NCBI RefSeq assembly: GCF_001682855.1
Contig: NZ_MAQW01000002.1
Span: 62,694-126,693 of the forward strand
Direction of reading: 5' to 3'
Length of the DNA stretch: 64,000 nucleotides
Source: Bacillus sp. FJAT-27264
GTDB lineage: Bacteria > Bacillota > Bacilli > Paenibacillales > Paenibacillaceae
A program made the position numbers and the translations under genes. Within the stretch, counting starts at the first letter, position 1. Every line of letters begins with the position of its first letter. Below, one piece after another: positions 38,462 through 47,097 of the stretch. Below the pieces are notes generated by a model. That model did not search any database. It was given only the letters and a program-made list of their open reading frames with translations, and had not been told where the DNA came from.

Positions 38462-40294
38462 TTAGCAACAGCTAGTCTTAGGTCCACAGCAGCCCTCATC
38501 GGTGCGTGATCCCGGCAGTATCGAGACTCCGTCTGTATTCATCTTATGTTGCTGCTCACCACGGTTTCCCTCGTTGGATTGCCAAGGCAGTACAACATAG
38601 TGGTCGCCCGAGATTTCTGCCACTCGCTGGATCCAAGTCCGCTCACTTGCTGCGCGTTGCTGTAGAATGGCATCTTTGGTTCCGGTAAGGGCCATGCTTT
38701 GGTTAATCAACCACCACTTGGGATGAATCCCCGCTCGTCTTAGATCAGCTGTGAGTCTTTCCGCTTCGAACACCGGCGTAACTTCTGCATGGGTAACGAT
38801 GATGACTGCCGTCTCCTCTTCGTTTCTCAACCGTGGCAATAATTTTTTCACAGATGGCGGCACTTCCCCGGAAGCGTTCGCAATTTCCTTATGATACGAT
38901 TCTGTCGCATCGAGCAGTAACAGCGTATGACCGGAGGGCGCAGTATCAATCACTACGATTTCGTTATCTGCTCTATCCACCAGATCAGCAAACGCACGGA
39001 ACACTGCAATTTCTTCTGTACACGGAGAATTTAATTCTTCCTCGGCATACGCAATGCTGTGTTCGTCCATAGTTTCTCGCGCTTTATCCAGGACTTCTTG
39101 ACGATACTGTTCCACTTCAACTTTTTGATCAATTTTGCTCATGCTAAGTAGGCCTTTAATGTTGTCGTGCATGATTTGGTCTAGCTGCGTTGCAGGATCT
39201 GTCGTCGTAAGATGCACCTTTAGACCGCGTGCTGCCAAACCAACAGCGATAGCATTCGCAATCGTGGTTTTCCCGACGCCACCTTTTCCCATAGTAAAAA
39301 TAACACGTTGCCCCTTAGCTTCAATGTCGTCCAAAATTGCCGCCAGACCTGAAGCCTTTAATTCTGTCGTATTCATTTCAGGATTAGGAACATCTTGCTC
39401 ATCAGCGAATAAACGACGAACATTGGCGACCCCGGCCACATTAAACGACACCAATGGTACGGCATAGGTTGGCAGAGATTGCAGTAAAGTAGATTGTTGA
39501 GCTAATGCGTCTTGTTGCCGCTTCGTATAAGCTACCGCTGTGCTATCACCAGCTAGTGGCTTCATTAATAGCCCGTTGACAATAAGTATTTGATTCTTGA
39601 TTCCTGTCTCCGCCAATTCCCGGGACGCACGGGCAGCTTCCTTGAGTGGTGCGCCATCCGGCCGTGTTACAAGCACAAGAGACGTTTGCCGTGGATCGCT
39701 GAGCACATCGACCGTTTGCTTATACACCTCTTTACGCTTATCCAATCCGGCTAGCAAGCCCCCCTGAGTTGTACCTTCCTTACTGTTGTGCAGAAATTCA
39801 TTCCAGGCATTGGGGAGTTGCAGAAGACGCAAGGTATGTCCTGTTGGCGCTGTATCAAAAATAATATGATCAAACGATTCTGTTAACGCCTGATCGGTTA
39901 GCAAATGAGAAAATTCATTAAAAGAAGCAATCTCAACTGTACAAGATCCGGATAGCTGTTCCTCCATCTGATTAATCACGACCTCTGGTAGCTTACCGCG
40001 ATAGGGTCCCACAACATCCTCACGATAACGGGACGCAGCCTCCTCCGGGTCCAGGTTAGTGACGAACAAATTAGGAACTTCCGGGATCGACTTATAGTTC
40101 ATATCCAAATCCGTCTGAAAAACATCCTGTAAATTAGAGGCTGGATCGGTGCTGACTAACAGCACTCTTTTTCCCTGATCCGCTAAGGCTACTGCTGTCG
40201 CACATGCCGTTGAAGTTTTCCCTACGCCTCCTTTTCCTGTGAAAAATAAATAAGGTGTAACTTGGATTTGGCTCACATCAAATGAAGGTATCAT
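38462..40294 (-). CDS. arsA: Arsenical pump-driving ATPase, two-domain
   Basis: 610 residues with two P-loop halves: A1 with FFTGKGGVGKTSTA (about 17-30) and A2 with FTMGKGGVGKTTIA (about 335-350). DTAPTGHTLRL and DTAPSGHTLLL switch-II segments occur in both. The arsenite-binding cysteines are visible in SGSCTVEIASF and NSPCTEEIAVF, plus a C-terminal CCGPKTSCC. It powers arsenite export by a membrane pump. Its start overlaps the arsD stop by 4 nt. No arsB is adjacent; the only pump gene in the window is the one at 17-18 kb. Confidence 0.96.
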   Translation of the reverse strand: MIPSFDVSQIQVTPYLFFTGKGGVGKTSTACATAVALADQGKRVLLVSTDPASNLQDVFQTDLDMNYKSIPEVPNLFVTNLDPEEAASRYREDVVGPYRGKLPEVVINQMEEQLSGSCTVEIASFNEFSHLLTDQALTESFDHIIFDTAPTGHTLRLLQLPNAWNEFLHNSKEGTTQGGLLAGLDKRKEVYKQTVDVLSDPRQTSLVLVTRPDGAPLKEAARASRELAETGIKNQILIVNGLLMKPLAGDSTAVAYTKRQQDALAQQSTLLQSLPTYAVPLVSFNVAGVANVRRLFADEQDVPNPEMNTTELKASGLAAILDDIEAKGQRVIFTMGKGGVGKTTIANAIAVGLAARGLKVHLTTTDPATQLDQIMHDNIKGLLSMSKIDQKVEVEQYRQEVLDKARETMDEHSIAYAEEELNSPCTEEIAVFRAFADLVDRADNEIVVIDTAPSGHTLLLLDATESYHKEIANASGEVPPSVKKLLPRLRNEEETAVIIVTHAEVTPVFEAERLTADLRRAGIHPKWWLINQSMALTGTKDAILQQRAASERTWIQRVAEISGDHYVVLPWQSNEGNRGEQQHKMNTDGVSILPGSRTDEGCCGPKTSCC

Positions 40295-40626
40295 ATCAAT
40301 TCTCCTTTGCCTTCAAGTCGTTCAAGGGACATTGTCGTCCACTCCGATAGTTCCTCATTGGTAGGTAATGAACGTGTCTTCACAACAACACCATTGAGTA
40401 AAGTAACAGGCAAGCTGCTGGGATCACTCGCTAGTGCTTCTTTAACCGCCTCATTCTCTTCAAACTTCGTTGTATCACTCAGAAGGTTATATCCACTAAC
40501 ATCGAACCCTGCTTGAGATAACTGACTAACGGCTACCGCAAAGCGAATCGATGCCCGTTTTTCTTCCGGGTTAGTGACACCTATTGAGCAGCATCCACCG
40601 GATTCGAACACTTCTATTTTGATCAT
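40291..40626 (-). CDS. arsD: ArsD arsenic metallochaperone, variant cysteine set
   Basis: 111 residues. The N-terminal EVFESGGCCSIGV has the Cys12-Cys13 pair, but the third residue of the As(III) site in characterised ArsD (Cys18, in VCG) is Thr here (VTN). The C-terminal VVVKTRSLPTNEEL is conserved. It normally loads As(III) onto ArsA. It starts after GGAGG, downstream of an ArsR-type operator at 40644-40665, and overlaps arsA. Confidence 0.88.
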   Translation of the reverse strand: MIKIEVFESGGCCSIGVTNPEEKRASIRFAVAVSQLSQAGFDVSGYNLLSDTTKFEENEAVKEALASDPSSLPVTLLNGVVVKTRSLPTNEELSEWTTMSLERLEGKGELI

Positions 40627-40643
40627 GTTAAAAAAACCTCCGA

Positions 40644-40665
40644 TTCATCAATTTTTTTTGATGTA
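40644..40665. promoter_or_regulatory. ArsR-type operator between arsR and arsD
   Basis: A 22-bp dyad with arms TTCATCAA and TTGATGTA around six T residues. One base differs from the copy at 41006-41027, so arsDA probably has its own ArsR-controlled promoter. Confidence 0.7.
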
Positions 40666-40678
40666 TTATTTAAAAATT

Positions 40679-40705
40679 TTACCCGCTTATTCTTTCGGCG
40701 GGTAA
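40679..40705 (-). terminator. Terminator overlapping the end of arsR
   Basis: TTACCCGC/GCGGGTAA stem followed by AAATTTTTAAA on the minus strand. It overlaps the last codons of arsR and would attenuate read-through into arsDA. Confidence 0.55.
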
Positions 40706-40986
40706 AAAATACAACAAACGTCGTCGGACAATAAATACTGCATGGCCTCTTCATTGATCCTGTAGTAATTCCAGCGGCCCTCTTTCCGGCATTTCAATAA
40801 ATCTGCATCGAGCAACAACTTGAGGTGATAAGATAGTTTAGATTGCGGCAGATCCACGATCGCTTCCAAATCACACACACATACCTCAGAACGCTTATTG
40901 ATCTCATATAGAATCGACAAGCGCTTCTGATCTGCCAACGCTTTGAACTTTCGTTCATAGTTAGCAAACAGTAGCGAATGCTCCAT
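40687..40986 (-). CDS. arsR: ArsR-family repressor of the arsDA operon
   Basis: About 99 residues from the ATG at 40986 (MEHSLLF). A winged HTH with the As(III)-binding motif EVCVCDLEAI next to LPQSKLSYHLKLLLDA, and a C-terminal VCCIF pair. Its operators differ from those of the other arsR at 18 kb, so the two operons probably have separate repressors. It heads arsR-arsD-arsA. Confidence 0.92.
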   Translation of the reverse strand: MEHSLLFANYERKFKALADQKRLSILYEINKRSEVCVCDLEAIVDLPQSKLSYHLKLLLDADLLKCRKEGRWNYYRINEEAMQYLLSDDVCCIFYPPKE

Positions 40987-41005
40987 GGGTATTCTCACCA
41001 CCTAA

Positions 41006-41027
41006 TACATCAATTTTTTTTGATGTA
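41006..41027. promoter_or_regulatory. ArsR operator upstream of arsR-arsD-arsA
   Basis: Perfect 22-bp dyad with arms TACATCAA and TTGATGTA around six T residues, 20 bp before the arsR start. Confidence 0.75.
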
Positions 41028-41038
41028 ATTATCATATG

Positions 41039-41242
41039 CTACAAAGCTGGATAAGTCAAATCATAATACTCCATCGTATCAAGTTCATCCAATTCATAAC
41101 CACAGTCCGGCAACCAAACTCCATATATATAGTTGTATGTATGTTTTAGATTATTTAGTGAACCCTTATGCGTGAAAACGGCATACTTTGAGCTAAGTAT
41201 TGTTCTTTGGATCATTCCGGAAGGGACTAATGGTTTATACAA
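41039..41242 (-). pseudogene. Fragment of a GyrI-like effector-binding domain
   Basis: Residues around GMIQRTILSSKYAVFTHKGS and YIYGVWLPDCGYEL match the C-terminal half of GyrI-like small-molecule-binding domains, often the tail of AraC regulators. A TGA lies directly upstream in frame, the rest of the protein is missing, and the end is truncated. A remnant. Confidence 0.65.
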
Positions 41243-41319
41243 TCAGAATATACACTGGGGAGAGAATCTTCTTTTGATGTTTTTTACCACATTCGGGAAG
41301 TTAGTACAACGAGAATGCA

Positions 41320-42087
41320 TCATTTCCTGGCTAAATACAAGTCGATCGTATCATAAACAATTAACACATCACCAAATTTTATAATGGCTTCTTTAATCTC
41401 CTCTTCAAACCTTTCTTTTGTAATGGATGGCATAGTTCTATGGTCTGAGTATGTATTCAATAATGCGATATAGTCAGTCGAAGAAAAGCTTCTGGTTAAA
41501 TGATATAGCTTAAACACAATATCTCTAAATCCATAAGCTTGAATAGTTTTGGATATGTTATTATATCTTGCAGTGTCATTTTCTATAATCCTGGTATTAG
41601 AAGGTCTATATTTTTGATAGATGGCTTGAATATTCTGATGTAACTCATCATTTTCTCGTGCTACAAAGGGTCGGTTCCAAAATAATGCTAGTGTCCCATC
41701 GTTCTTTAATAACTTCGAGACTTTAGGATAGCTCACTTCTTCTGGAATCCAATGAAATGCAGTAGCTGAATAAATTAAATCTATGCTGTTATCGGGGCTT
41801 TCAAACTCTTCAAATGTAGTATTGCATACCGTAAAATTTTCAAACTCTCGGAACTTTAATCTTGAATATTCTGCGAGGCCTGTTCCTAATTCAATTGCCG
41901 TTAATTCACAGCCTGTTTCCAAAAAAGGTCTTGTAGCCTGACCTGTGCCAATACCAATCTCAATTAATTTGTTATCTTGTTCAATTTGAGCGTGCGCCAT
42001 AATATCTTGGAATAATTCTTCACAATAGGTCGGTCTCCATTGGTCGTAATTCTCCACATCCTCATTAAAGGTTAGTCGTTTATCCAT
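41320..42087 (-). CDS. Class I SAM-dependent methyltransferase
   Basis: 255 residues. SAM motif I is LIEIGIGTGQATRPFL, the acidic strand-2 residue is in ELTAIELG, and motif post-II is SIDLIYSATAFHWI, the UbiE/Tam-like group. It overlaps nothing and precedes nothing in an obvious pathway. Substrate unknown. AT-richer than the arsenic operon beside it. Confidence 0.85.
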   Translation of the reverse strand: MDKRLTFNEDVENYDQWRPTYCEELFQDIMAHAQIEQDNKLIEIGIGTGQATRPFLETGCELTAIELGTGLAEYSRLKFREFENFTVCNTTFEEFESPDNSIDLIYSATAFHWIPEEVSYPKVSKLLKNDGTLALFWNRPFVARENDELHQNIQAIYQKYRPSNTRIIENDTARYNNISKTIQAYGFRDIVFKLYHLTRSFSSTDYIALLNTYSDHRTMPSITKERFEEEIKEAIIKFGDVLIVYDTIDLYLARK

Positions 42088-42106
42088 AAATTATCCTCCC
42101 GATCAA

Positions 42107-42580
42107 TCACTCACTTATATTCTTCATCATAATGATATCTCTACCGTATTCTTCAGATTCAACTACATCGATTTCATGATACCCAAGCTTCTCATAGAAA
42201 CTTTGTGCCGTTATACTACTAGGTAATTTAAGCGATGTGATTCCAGTATCACGGGCAATTCCTTCAATGAAATTAATAAGTATCCGTCCAATGCCTAAAT
42301 GATGATGGTCTTTATCAACAAAAAGAGTATAGATAATATCCTTATCCAAACTAATAGTTCCGATAATCGTATTTTCTAAAACAGCTACAAACACTTTCCT
42401 ACGCTCTGATAAACTGACGAGATACTCCGGCGTAAAAATACTATACATATTAGTAATGATCTTCTCGGGATAATCTTTACTGTTAACGTGTGCTAGATTG
42501 TCTCGAATAATGGTTGAGATTTTTTGACTATCCTCTTTAGTGAATTCTCTAATTTTAATTTTTTCATTCATGAAACTCAC
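42107..42580 (-). CDS. GNAT-family N-acetyltransferase
   Basis: 157 residues. The acetyl-CoA motif is LFVDKDHHHLGIGRILINFIE, and LKLPSSITAQSFYEKLGYHE is typical of the C-terminal GNAT strands. The start follows GGGG. Substrate unknown. It is 19 bp from the methyltransferase start and 6 bp from the next gene, so part of a small cluster. Confidence 0.85.
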   Translation of the reverse strand: MSFMNEKIKIREFTKEDSQKISTIIRDNLAHVNSKDYPEKIITNMYSIFTPEYLVSLSERRKVFVAVLENTIIGTISLDKDIIYTLFVDKDHHHLGIGRILINFIEGIARDTGITSLKLPSSITAQSFYEKLGYHEIDVVESEEYGRDIIMMKNISE

Positions 42581-42586
42581 CCCTGT

Positions 42587-42940
42587 TTATTCTAATGGAA
42601 CATAATGTTTCAATTTCGATTCAGCAATGCCTTTTTCTCTGCCTTCTTGTGTCAATCTATGACTAAACTGCAGGACTTCATTATGTGCAAAATATACATA
42701 TTCAACATCTGGTTCATCTTTAAAAATGACTACCGCATAAAATGGCGGTAATTTTATTCCCCATACTCCTTTTACGGACGCTATTTCTTCTCTACTGTAT
42801 TTCTTTTCTTCTATCAGATAATCCGTTACTCTATTCGCATATATGATTTTGTTTACCTGAACGTAAACAACAGGCGTTATTACTAATGCGGTTACTAGAA
42901 TGCCTACTATGATTATTAGAATTTTTATTTTCGTACTCAT
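42587..42940 (-). CDS. DUF3139-like membrane-anchored protein
   Basis: 117 residues: one N-terminal helix (about 5-28), then YLIEEKKYSREEIASVKGVWG...PFYAVVIFKDEPDVEYVYF, the shape of DUF3139 proteins of Bacillota. Function unknown. Confidence 0.6.
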   Translation of the reverse strand: MSTKIKILIIIVGILVTALVITPVVYVQVNKIIYANRVTDYLIEEKKYSREEIASVKGVWGIKLPPFYAVVIFKDEPDVEYVYFAHNEVLQFSHRLTQEGREKGIAESKLKHYVPLE

Positions 42941-43029
42941 TACAATAATCCTCTTAACTTTCTCAATTTTTATTTTGAGATTTTCTTTTCTTTGGATTTC
43001 ATAATTTAGCTACCTCTTCTCCACAAAAC

Positions 43030-43064
43030 ACCCAGCCTTAGATAACTCTTATCTTAAGCCGGGT
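43030..43064 (-). terminator. Terminator of the HAD gene
   Basis: ACCCGGCTTAAGATA/TATCTAAGGCTGGGT hairpin followed by GTTTTG on the minus strand. Confidence 0.65.
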
Positions 43065-43085
43065 CGTTTGTTGTCTCTATCGAGA

Positions 43086-43817
43086 TTACTTTAATTTGTT
43101 CATCACGTCATTTAAGTTTCGCGCTATTGATCGTCTGGGATTTGTTATCTTGTTATATAAATACTGCTTTATATCCCGGCTCAATACCATAGAGTGAATT
43201 CCAAGCTGCTCAGCGCTATCACAATTTCTAATGTTATCGTCAACAAATATAGCCTCAGATGGAGAGACTTCTAGCTCTTCAAGAGCAGCCTTGTACATTA
43301 ACTCATGTGGTTTGCTGACCCCTTTTATTGAGGAAATAATAAAGGATGAAAAGTAATCCCTTAACCCGGCTTGTTTAAATACATTATCCAAAGATGGCCA
43401 AGCATCCGAAACAACAGCCAGCTTATAAGTTTTGCTCAACTCTGGTATTAATTCTAAGGCATCACTATAGAACTTGTACTTATCATAATTAAAAACTAAA
43501 TCAGACGTGATAGCTTTGATCAGTTCCTCATCTAAACCTAACTGAGGCAATTCAGCTGCGAAAATTCTATAGAACTCAATGAAATGATGGAATTCTTCAT
43601 CTTCATTTCTAATCAAGTTCTGCTTTGATATGTATGTATTTGCTTTATGAAATGCCTTATTTCTAATCTGCTTGTCTATTGATCGGAATATCTTCTCATT
43701 GATAAAGTTAAAAAAGTTGGGGCTAATAAACCAATGCCCTGTAACAGGACCATTTAACACCTTACCTGAATCGAAAAGGATTGCTTTAATAACGCTATTA
43801 GAGGTTCGATAACTCAT
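43086..43817 (-). CDS. HAD-superfamily hydrolase
   Basis: 243 residues. The nucleophile motif is ILFDSGKVLNG (DxG form, as in several phosphatases). Motif II is VVSDAW, Lys is in SIKGVSKPHELMYKAAL and the metal-binding pair is FVDDNIRNCDSA. A phosphatase or related HAD enzyme with a helical cap. Substrate unknown. Confidence 0.85.
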   Translation of the reverse strand: MSYRTSNSVIKAILFDSGKVLNGPVTGHWFISPNFFNFINEKIFRSIDKQIRNKAFHKANTYISKQNLIRNEDEEFHHFIEFYRIFAAELPQLGLDEELIKAITSDLVFNYDKYKFYSDALELIPELSKTYKLAVVSDAWPSLDNVFKQAGLRDYFSSFIISSIKGVSKPHELMYKAALEELEVSPSEAIFVDDNIRNCDSAEQLGIHSMVLSRDIKQYLYNKITNPRRSIARNLNDVMNKLK

Positions 43818-43834
43818 ATTCTTATACCCTCTTT

Positions 43835-44269
43835 TTATTTAATAGTTATGTTTTTCCGCCTTAACCATGTCTTCAATTCATTTCTTTGAGTTTCTTTTTC
43901 TATGCCCTTAAAATCAAACCGGATTACACGTTGGGACCATCTTTTCTTACTGGTTTCAAATTCTATGAAATATTTATTGATTTTGGTATATTTTATTTCA
44001 TTAGCTTCAAGAGATACACCATCAATGATCACGTTGTTATCTGTTATAACAATGCTTCGTTCCTTCCTAATCTCTTTTATCATGGATACTCCAACGACGC
44101 TTATTAATACGATTAATATTGGTATATAAAATTCTTTCCATTGCTCTAGATCCCAAATCTGATGAATCAATATTGAAAAAATACCCATCATACTAAAAAA
44201 TGCTGCGTATTTAGCACCTATGTATGGCAGCCTAATTTGATATTCATTGTTATTTATATAGTTTTTCAT
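43835..44269 (-). CDS. Two-helix membrane protein with PH-like domain
   Basis: 144 residues: two helices (about 22-65), then a beta-rich tail (SIVITDNNVIIDGVSLEANEIKYTKINKYFIEFET) resembling bacterial PH/YcxB-like domains. No function is indicated. It lies in a run of small AT-rich genes. Confidence 0.55.
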   Translation of the reverse strand: MKNYINNNEYQIRLPYIGAKYAAFFSMMGIFSILIHQIWDLEQWKEFYIPILIVLISVVGVSMIKEIRKERSIVITDNNVIIDGVSLEANEIKYTKINKYFIEFETSKKRWSQRVIRFDFKGIEKETQRNELKTWLRRKNITIK

Positions 44270-44315
44270 GCAATTCCTCCTTGCGATGTTCGCTTTTCTA
44301 AAAATCTACCCAAAA

Positions 44316-44678
44316 TTATTTTTTCCTTTCTAACTCTTCATCAAGTTCTTTTAATCGATTTTCAGTTTTTACGATCAAGAGTGTGACTGGTACAAAGATC
44401 AAACCAGTAATAACGAGTGAAAGATAAGTCCCTTCAAATAGGAGGTTTAATATTAAGCCAATTAATGCATACGCCAGCCCATATCTGATCATTAATTCTG
44501 CACTGTACCTGTTGGCTTCATCCCATAACAACTGGTTCTTCATTGATCTCCTGGTTCTGTATCCATAAAGTGAATTTATCGTTTTCGGAGGTTTTTTCTT
44601 CACAATGAGTCCGGTTACACAAATGATTAATCCTATTAAAAGGGTGCTAATTAGACTAACTATTTGACTATCGTTCAT
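44316..44678 (-). CDS. SdpI-family membrane protein
   Basis: 120 residues with about three helices and the conserved YGYRTRRSMKNQLLWDEANRYS of SdpI/YhfL proteins. SdpI is an immunity and signal protein for the SdpC toxin, but many family members are orphan. No sdp toxin genes are near. Confidence 0.8.
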   Translation of the reverse strand: MNDSQIVSLISTLLIGLIICVTGLIVKKKPPKTINSLYGYRTRRSMKNQLLWDEANRYSAELMIRYGLAYALIGLILNLLFEGTYLSLVITGLIFVPVTLLIVKTENRLKELDEELERKK

Positions 44679-44707
44679 GAGTTACCCCCTCTATTCAAGT
44701 TCTTAAC

Positions 44708-45070
44708 TCACTTTTTGAAAATCAGTTCAATTACCGGCGGTCCTGATTCTTGAGGATAAATATTTAAAGCTATTAAAATCGTGATAATTATCAACATGAT
44801 CCATTTCATAAAATTAAAAAACGGTTTAAATTTCTTTTGAAGGATCATTCCAACTACTATTATGGATGTATTCATGACATAAATCGTTGGTAATGCCACA
44901 ATCCTCCCTAAACCTGTGTTTGGATAGTAATGAATTAATAATGAGATCACTATAATGGTGGGTGAAATGCATAAGAGATATTGGATTAAGAATCTCACCG
45001 TACTATTCTTATTTAATTTCTTGGTTTCAATTAGAAAGATATCCATTAAATTTCTTAACACTCTACTCAA
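44708..45070 (-). CDS. Small hypothetical membrane protein
   Basis: 120 residues with three to four predicted helices and basic ends. I do not recognise a family. It follows a NUDIX hydrolase in the same direction with 31 bp between. Confidence 0.5.
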   Translation of the reverse strand: MSRVLRNLMDIFLIETKKLNKNSTVRFLIQYLLCISPTIIVISLLIHYYPNTGLGRIVALPTIYVMNTSIIVVGMILQKKFKPFFNFMKWIMLIIITILIALNIYPQESGPPVIELIFKK

Positions 45071-45101
45071 TTCTGTTCTCCTATCTCATTTCATATTAAA
45101 T

Positions 45102-45593
45102 TTAGTTGGCCCTTACATGCTTAATGATGCTTATATTTGGGTTATCTTGTTTTAAAAGTACATCCAATAGTCCGTCTGGAACCAATTTTACATCTGAATC
45201 TGTTTTGAAAAAGTTCAACGGTTTCCATTGAGCTTTATATTTAATGTCTCCTTCCACTCCCTCAATTTCATCAAGATCATATAACGTCTTTTCTTTCAGT
45301 TTCACTTCATAAATGAAATCCACCTCATGTCCCATATCATCCTCAGTACCAAAAATGTTTTCTATGACGGAAATTAATATAGGTTCTTCAATTTCTTGAT
45401 TCAGTTCTTCTCTAATTTCTCTTATCAATGCTTGTTTGCTAATTTCACCAAACTCTATAGTTCCACCGATGGGTCGGTAGAAAGTTGTACTTCTCCCAGG
45501 ATAATTAATTACTTGAACTAAAATGTCCTCTTCTCTTCTAATGATCCCTAAGGAAACTGATCTAATCTTCAAATGATTAAGTCCTCCATCCAT
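45102..45593 (-). CDS. NUDIX hydrolase
   Basis: 163 residues. The Nudix box is GTIEFGEISKQALIREIREEL, with the GX5EX7REUXEE layout intact. It hydrolyses nucleoside diphosphate-X compounds. The start is uncertain within a few codons. A run of AT-rich small genes lies downstream. Confidence 0.85.
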   Translation of the reverse strand: MDGGLNHLKIRSVSLGIIRREEDILVQVINYPGRSTTFYRPIGGTIEFGEISKQALIREIREELNQEIEEPILISVIENIFGTEDDMGHEVDFIYEVKLKEKTLYDLDEIEGVEGDIKYKAQWKPLNFFKTDSDVKLVPDGLLDVLLKQDNPNISIIKHVRAN

Positions 45594-45717
45594 TTATTCC
45601 TATAAGGGAGTCCATTTTATTCCATGATTACACAAATTTATTCCAGTCTATATTCAAATTCTATCTCAAGTTTAATTCCAATTCCATTAAATTCATAGAA
45701 ATCTATAAATTGAATAA

Positions 45718-45744
45718 GACCCAGTTGATGAATTCAACCGGGCC
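45718..45744 (-). terminator. Terminator of the MerR gene
   Basis: GGCCCGGTTGA/TCAACTGGGTC hairpin followed by TTATTCAATTT on the minus strand. Confidence 0.55.
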
Positions 45745-45760
45745 TTTTCACATAGATCTC

Positions 45761-46210
45761 TTATACCTTCCGAACAGTGGGCGAGTAAAATACGTCACTA
45801 TGCATATGCTGAATTTTGTCCCAGTTGCCAGGATTGGTCGTGTCTGGAGAGCGGTGCTCCAGAATGGCTTGATATAGGGCAGTTTTTTCTTCCATATGGG
45901 CAACGTGCTGTTTGGCTTCTTCGAGCTTAGCGAGCGCCACTTTTTTGTGCTCCATCATGAGTGCGGAGCGCTGCGGAATGGTCGAATCTCCTTTGAGACA
46001 AAGATCGACGTATATTTTTATGACTTCAATCGGCATACCGGATTGCTTGAGGCATTTGATGCCATTTAGCCAGTGGATCGATTCTTCGTCGAACATCCGA
46101 ATATTATTATGGTTGCGCTGTACGCTTGGCACCAGACCTTTATCCGTGTAAAAGCGTACAGCGTGCTCGGTTAGTCCCGTTATTAGGGCGGCTTCTTTGA
46201 CTGTATGCAT
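45761..46210 (-). CDS. MerR-family transcriptional regulator
   Basis: 149 residues: a MerR HTH (MHTVKEAALITGLTEHAVRFYTDKGLVPSVQRN) with a coiled-coil dimerisation helix (about 80-118) and a short effector tail. The ATG at 46210 follows AAGGAGG. The open frame extends 22 codons upstream without a ribosome site. It faces a MerR-type promoter at 46243-46273. Confidence 0.9.
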   Translation of the reverse strand: MHTVKEAALITGLTEHAVRFYTDKGLVPSVQRNHNNIRMFDEESIHWLNGIKCLKQSGMPIEVIKIYVDLCLKGDSTIPQRSALMMEHKKVALAKLEEAKQHVAHMEEKTALYQAILEHRSPDTTNPGNWDKIQHMHSDVFYSPTVRKV

Positions 46211-46242
46211 TGTGAATCCTCCTTGGAAATATTTGAAGACCC

Positions 46243-46273
46243 TTGCCTTCGTGTAACACGAAGGTACTAAGAT
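46243..46273 (+). promoter_or_regulatory. MerR-type target promoter with 19-bp spacer
   Basis: TTGCCT, a 19-bp spacer and TAAGAT on the plus strand. The dyad CCTTCGTGT-A-ACACGAAGG fills the spacer, the classic layout of MerR-activated promoters. It directs transcription away from the merR gene. Confidence 0.8.
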
Positions 46274-46280
46274 CATTGTA

Positions 46281-46352
46281 ATGCAACTGAGCTGTGAGTG
46301 GAATTTCCCTCTGCAGTACCCGCTTCAGTGGATACATGGAGTGGAACTGTAA
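46281..46352 (+). other. Short ORF downstream of the MerR-type promoter
   Basis: A 23-codon frame starts with ATG about 8 nt after the -10 box and has no ribosome site. It may be chance. If translated it would be leaderless. Confidence 0.15.
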
Positions 46353-46399
46353 ACTTGATCGAACCGTTAACTCATCACATGTTTATCCTCAGCTATAAA

Positions 46400-46432
46400 A
46401 AAAGAACAAGGCAGGTTCCTCTTGTCCTTTTT
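46400..46432 (+). terminator. Terminator of the MerR-controlled transcript
   Basis: AAAAAGAACAAG/CTTGTCCTTTTT hairpin with a T-run on the plus strand, about 150 nt after the MerR-type promoter. Confidence 0.65.
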
Positions 46433-46968
46433 CTATATTTGATTTCAAAATCCAAGAATAGTAAAAACTGCTGCTAAGTATGCAACGAAATCTAACCACT
46501 AACATTATAAATAACACACTGAACCATCGAGACCATCTAATAACTATAATGTCACTGAACATGGACATCGAACACTATTCGCTTTAAAAGCAAAAATGGT
46601 CCCAATTGATTAAAAATCAACGGGGCCATTTAGGTATTATGTTTTCGCTACTCTAAACTCAAAACACCAACATTAATGCTGGTGACTAAAATAAGTCCTA
46701 TATAAGCGCTACTTATTGAATGTACAAGTACACATGAAAAGAATATGCGGCAATGGAATTCGCTAAAAAGAGAGTTCGAATAATTCATCTTGGTCATCAT
46801 CATCCAATTGAAGGGCAATTTCATCTAATGAAAAAACGTATCTTTTACCAGTCTCGTCAAATGGAGTATCTGAGTCATGACAAACAAATCGATAGAATGA
46901 AGACGCTTCATTTCATATTAGATTTAGACACTGAAGCAATTCGCCTTAATTCAGTTTTCCTTTTCTAC
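46433..46968. other. Non-coding region with one hairpin and one protein-like minus-strand fragment
   Basis: 46594-46630 holds a minus-oriented hairpin (AATGGCCCC/GGGACCATT flanked by T residues). The minus frame at 46763-46912 encodes about 50 residues with an acidic tail (LQLDDDDQDELFELSF) that looks like the C-terminus of a real protein, but no start or family is recognised. Nothing else is supported. Confidence 0.35.
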
Positions 46969-47005
46969 CAAAAAAACAGACCCAGTACCGGCGTGGTACT
47001 GAGTC
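46969..47005 (-). terminator. Terminator of the lasso cluster
   Basis: GACTCAGTACC/GGTACTGGGTC hairpin followed by seven T residues on the minus strand, downstream of the last cluster gene. Confidence 0.8.
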
Positions 47006-47097
47006 GTGTTTCACAGAAACTGTGGTCGCTTTGAAGCGCTCCTCTTAGCGTCTCTTATTCTGGAATTTATTATTCTTAGCCTATGCAACCATTCGTT

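Noticed and set aside
41133..41384. An 83-codon plus-strand frame
   Set aside because: Overlaps the GyrI-domain fragment and the methyltransferase end; no support.
46753..47034. A 93-codon plus-strand frame
   Set aside because: Runs through a minus-strand terminator; the minus strand of the same DNA looks more protein-like.
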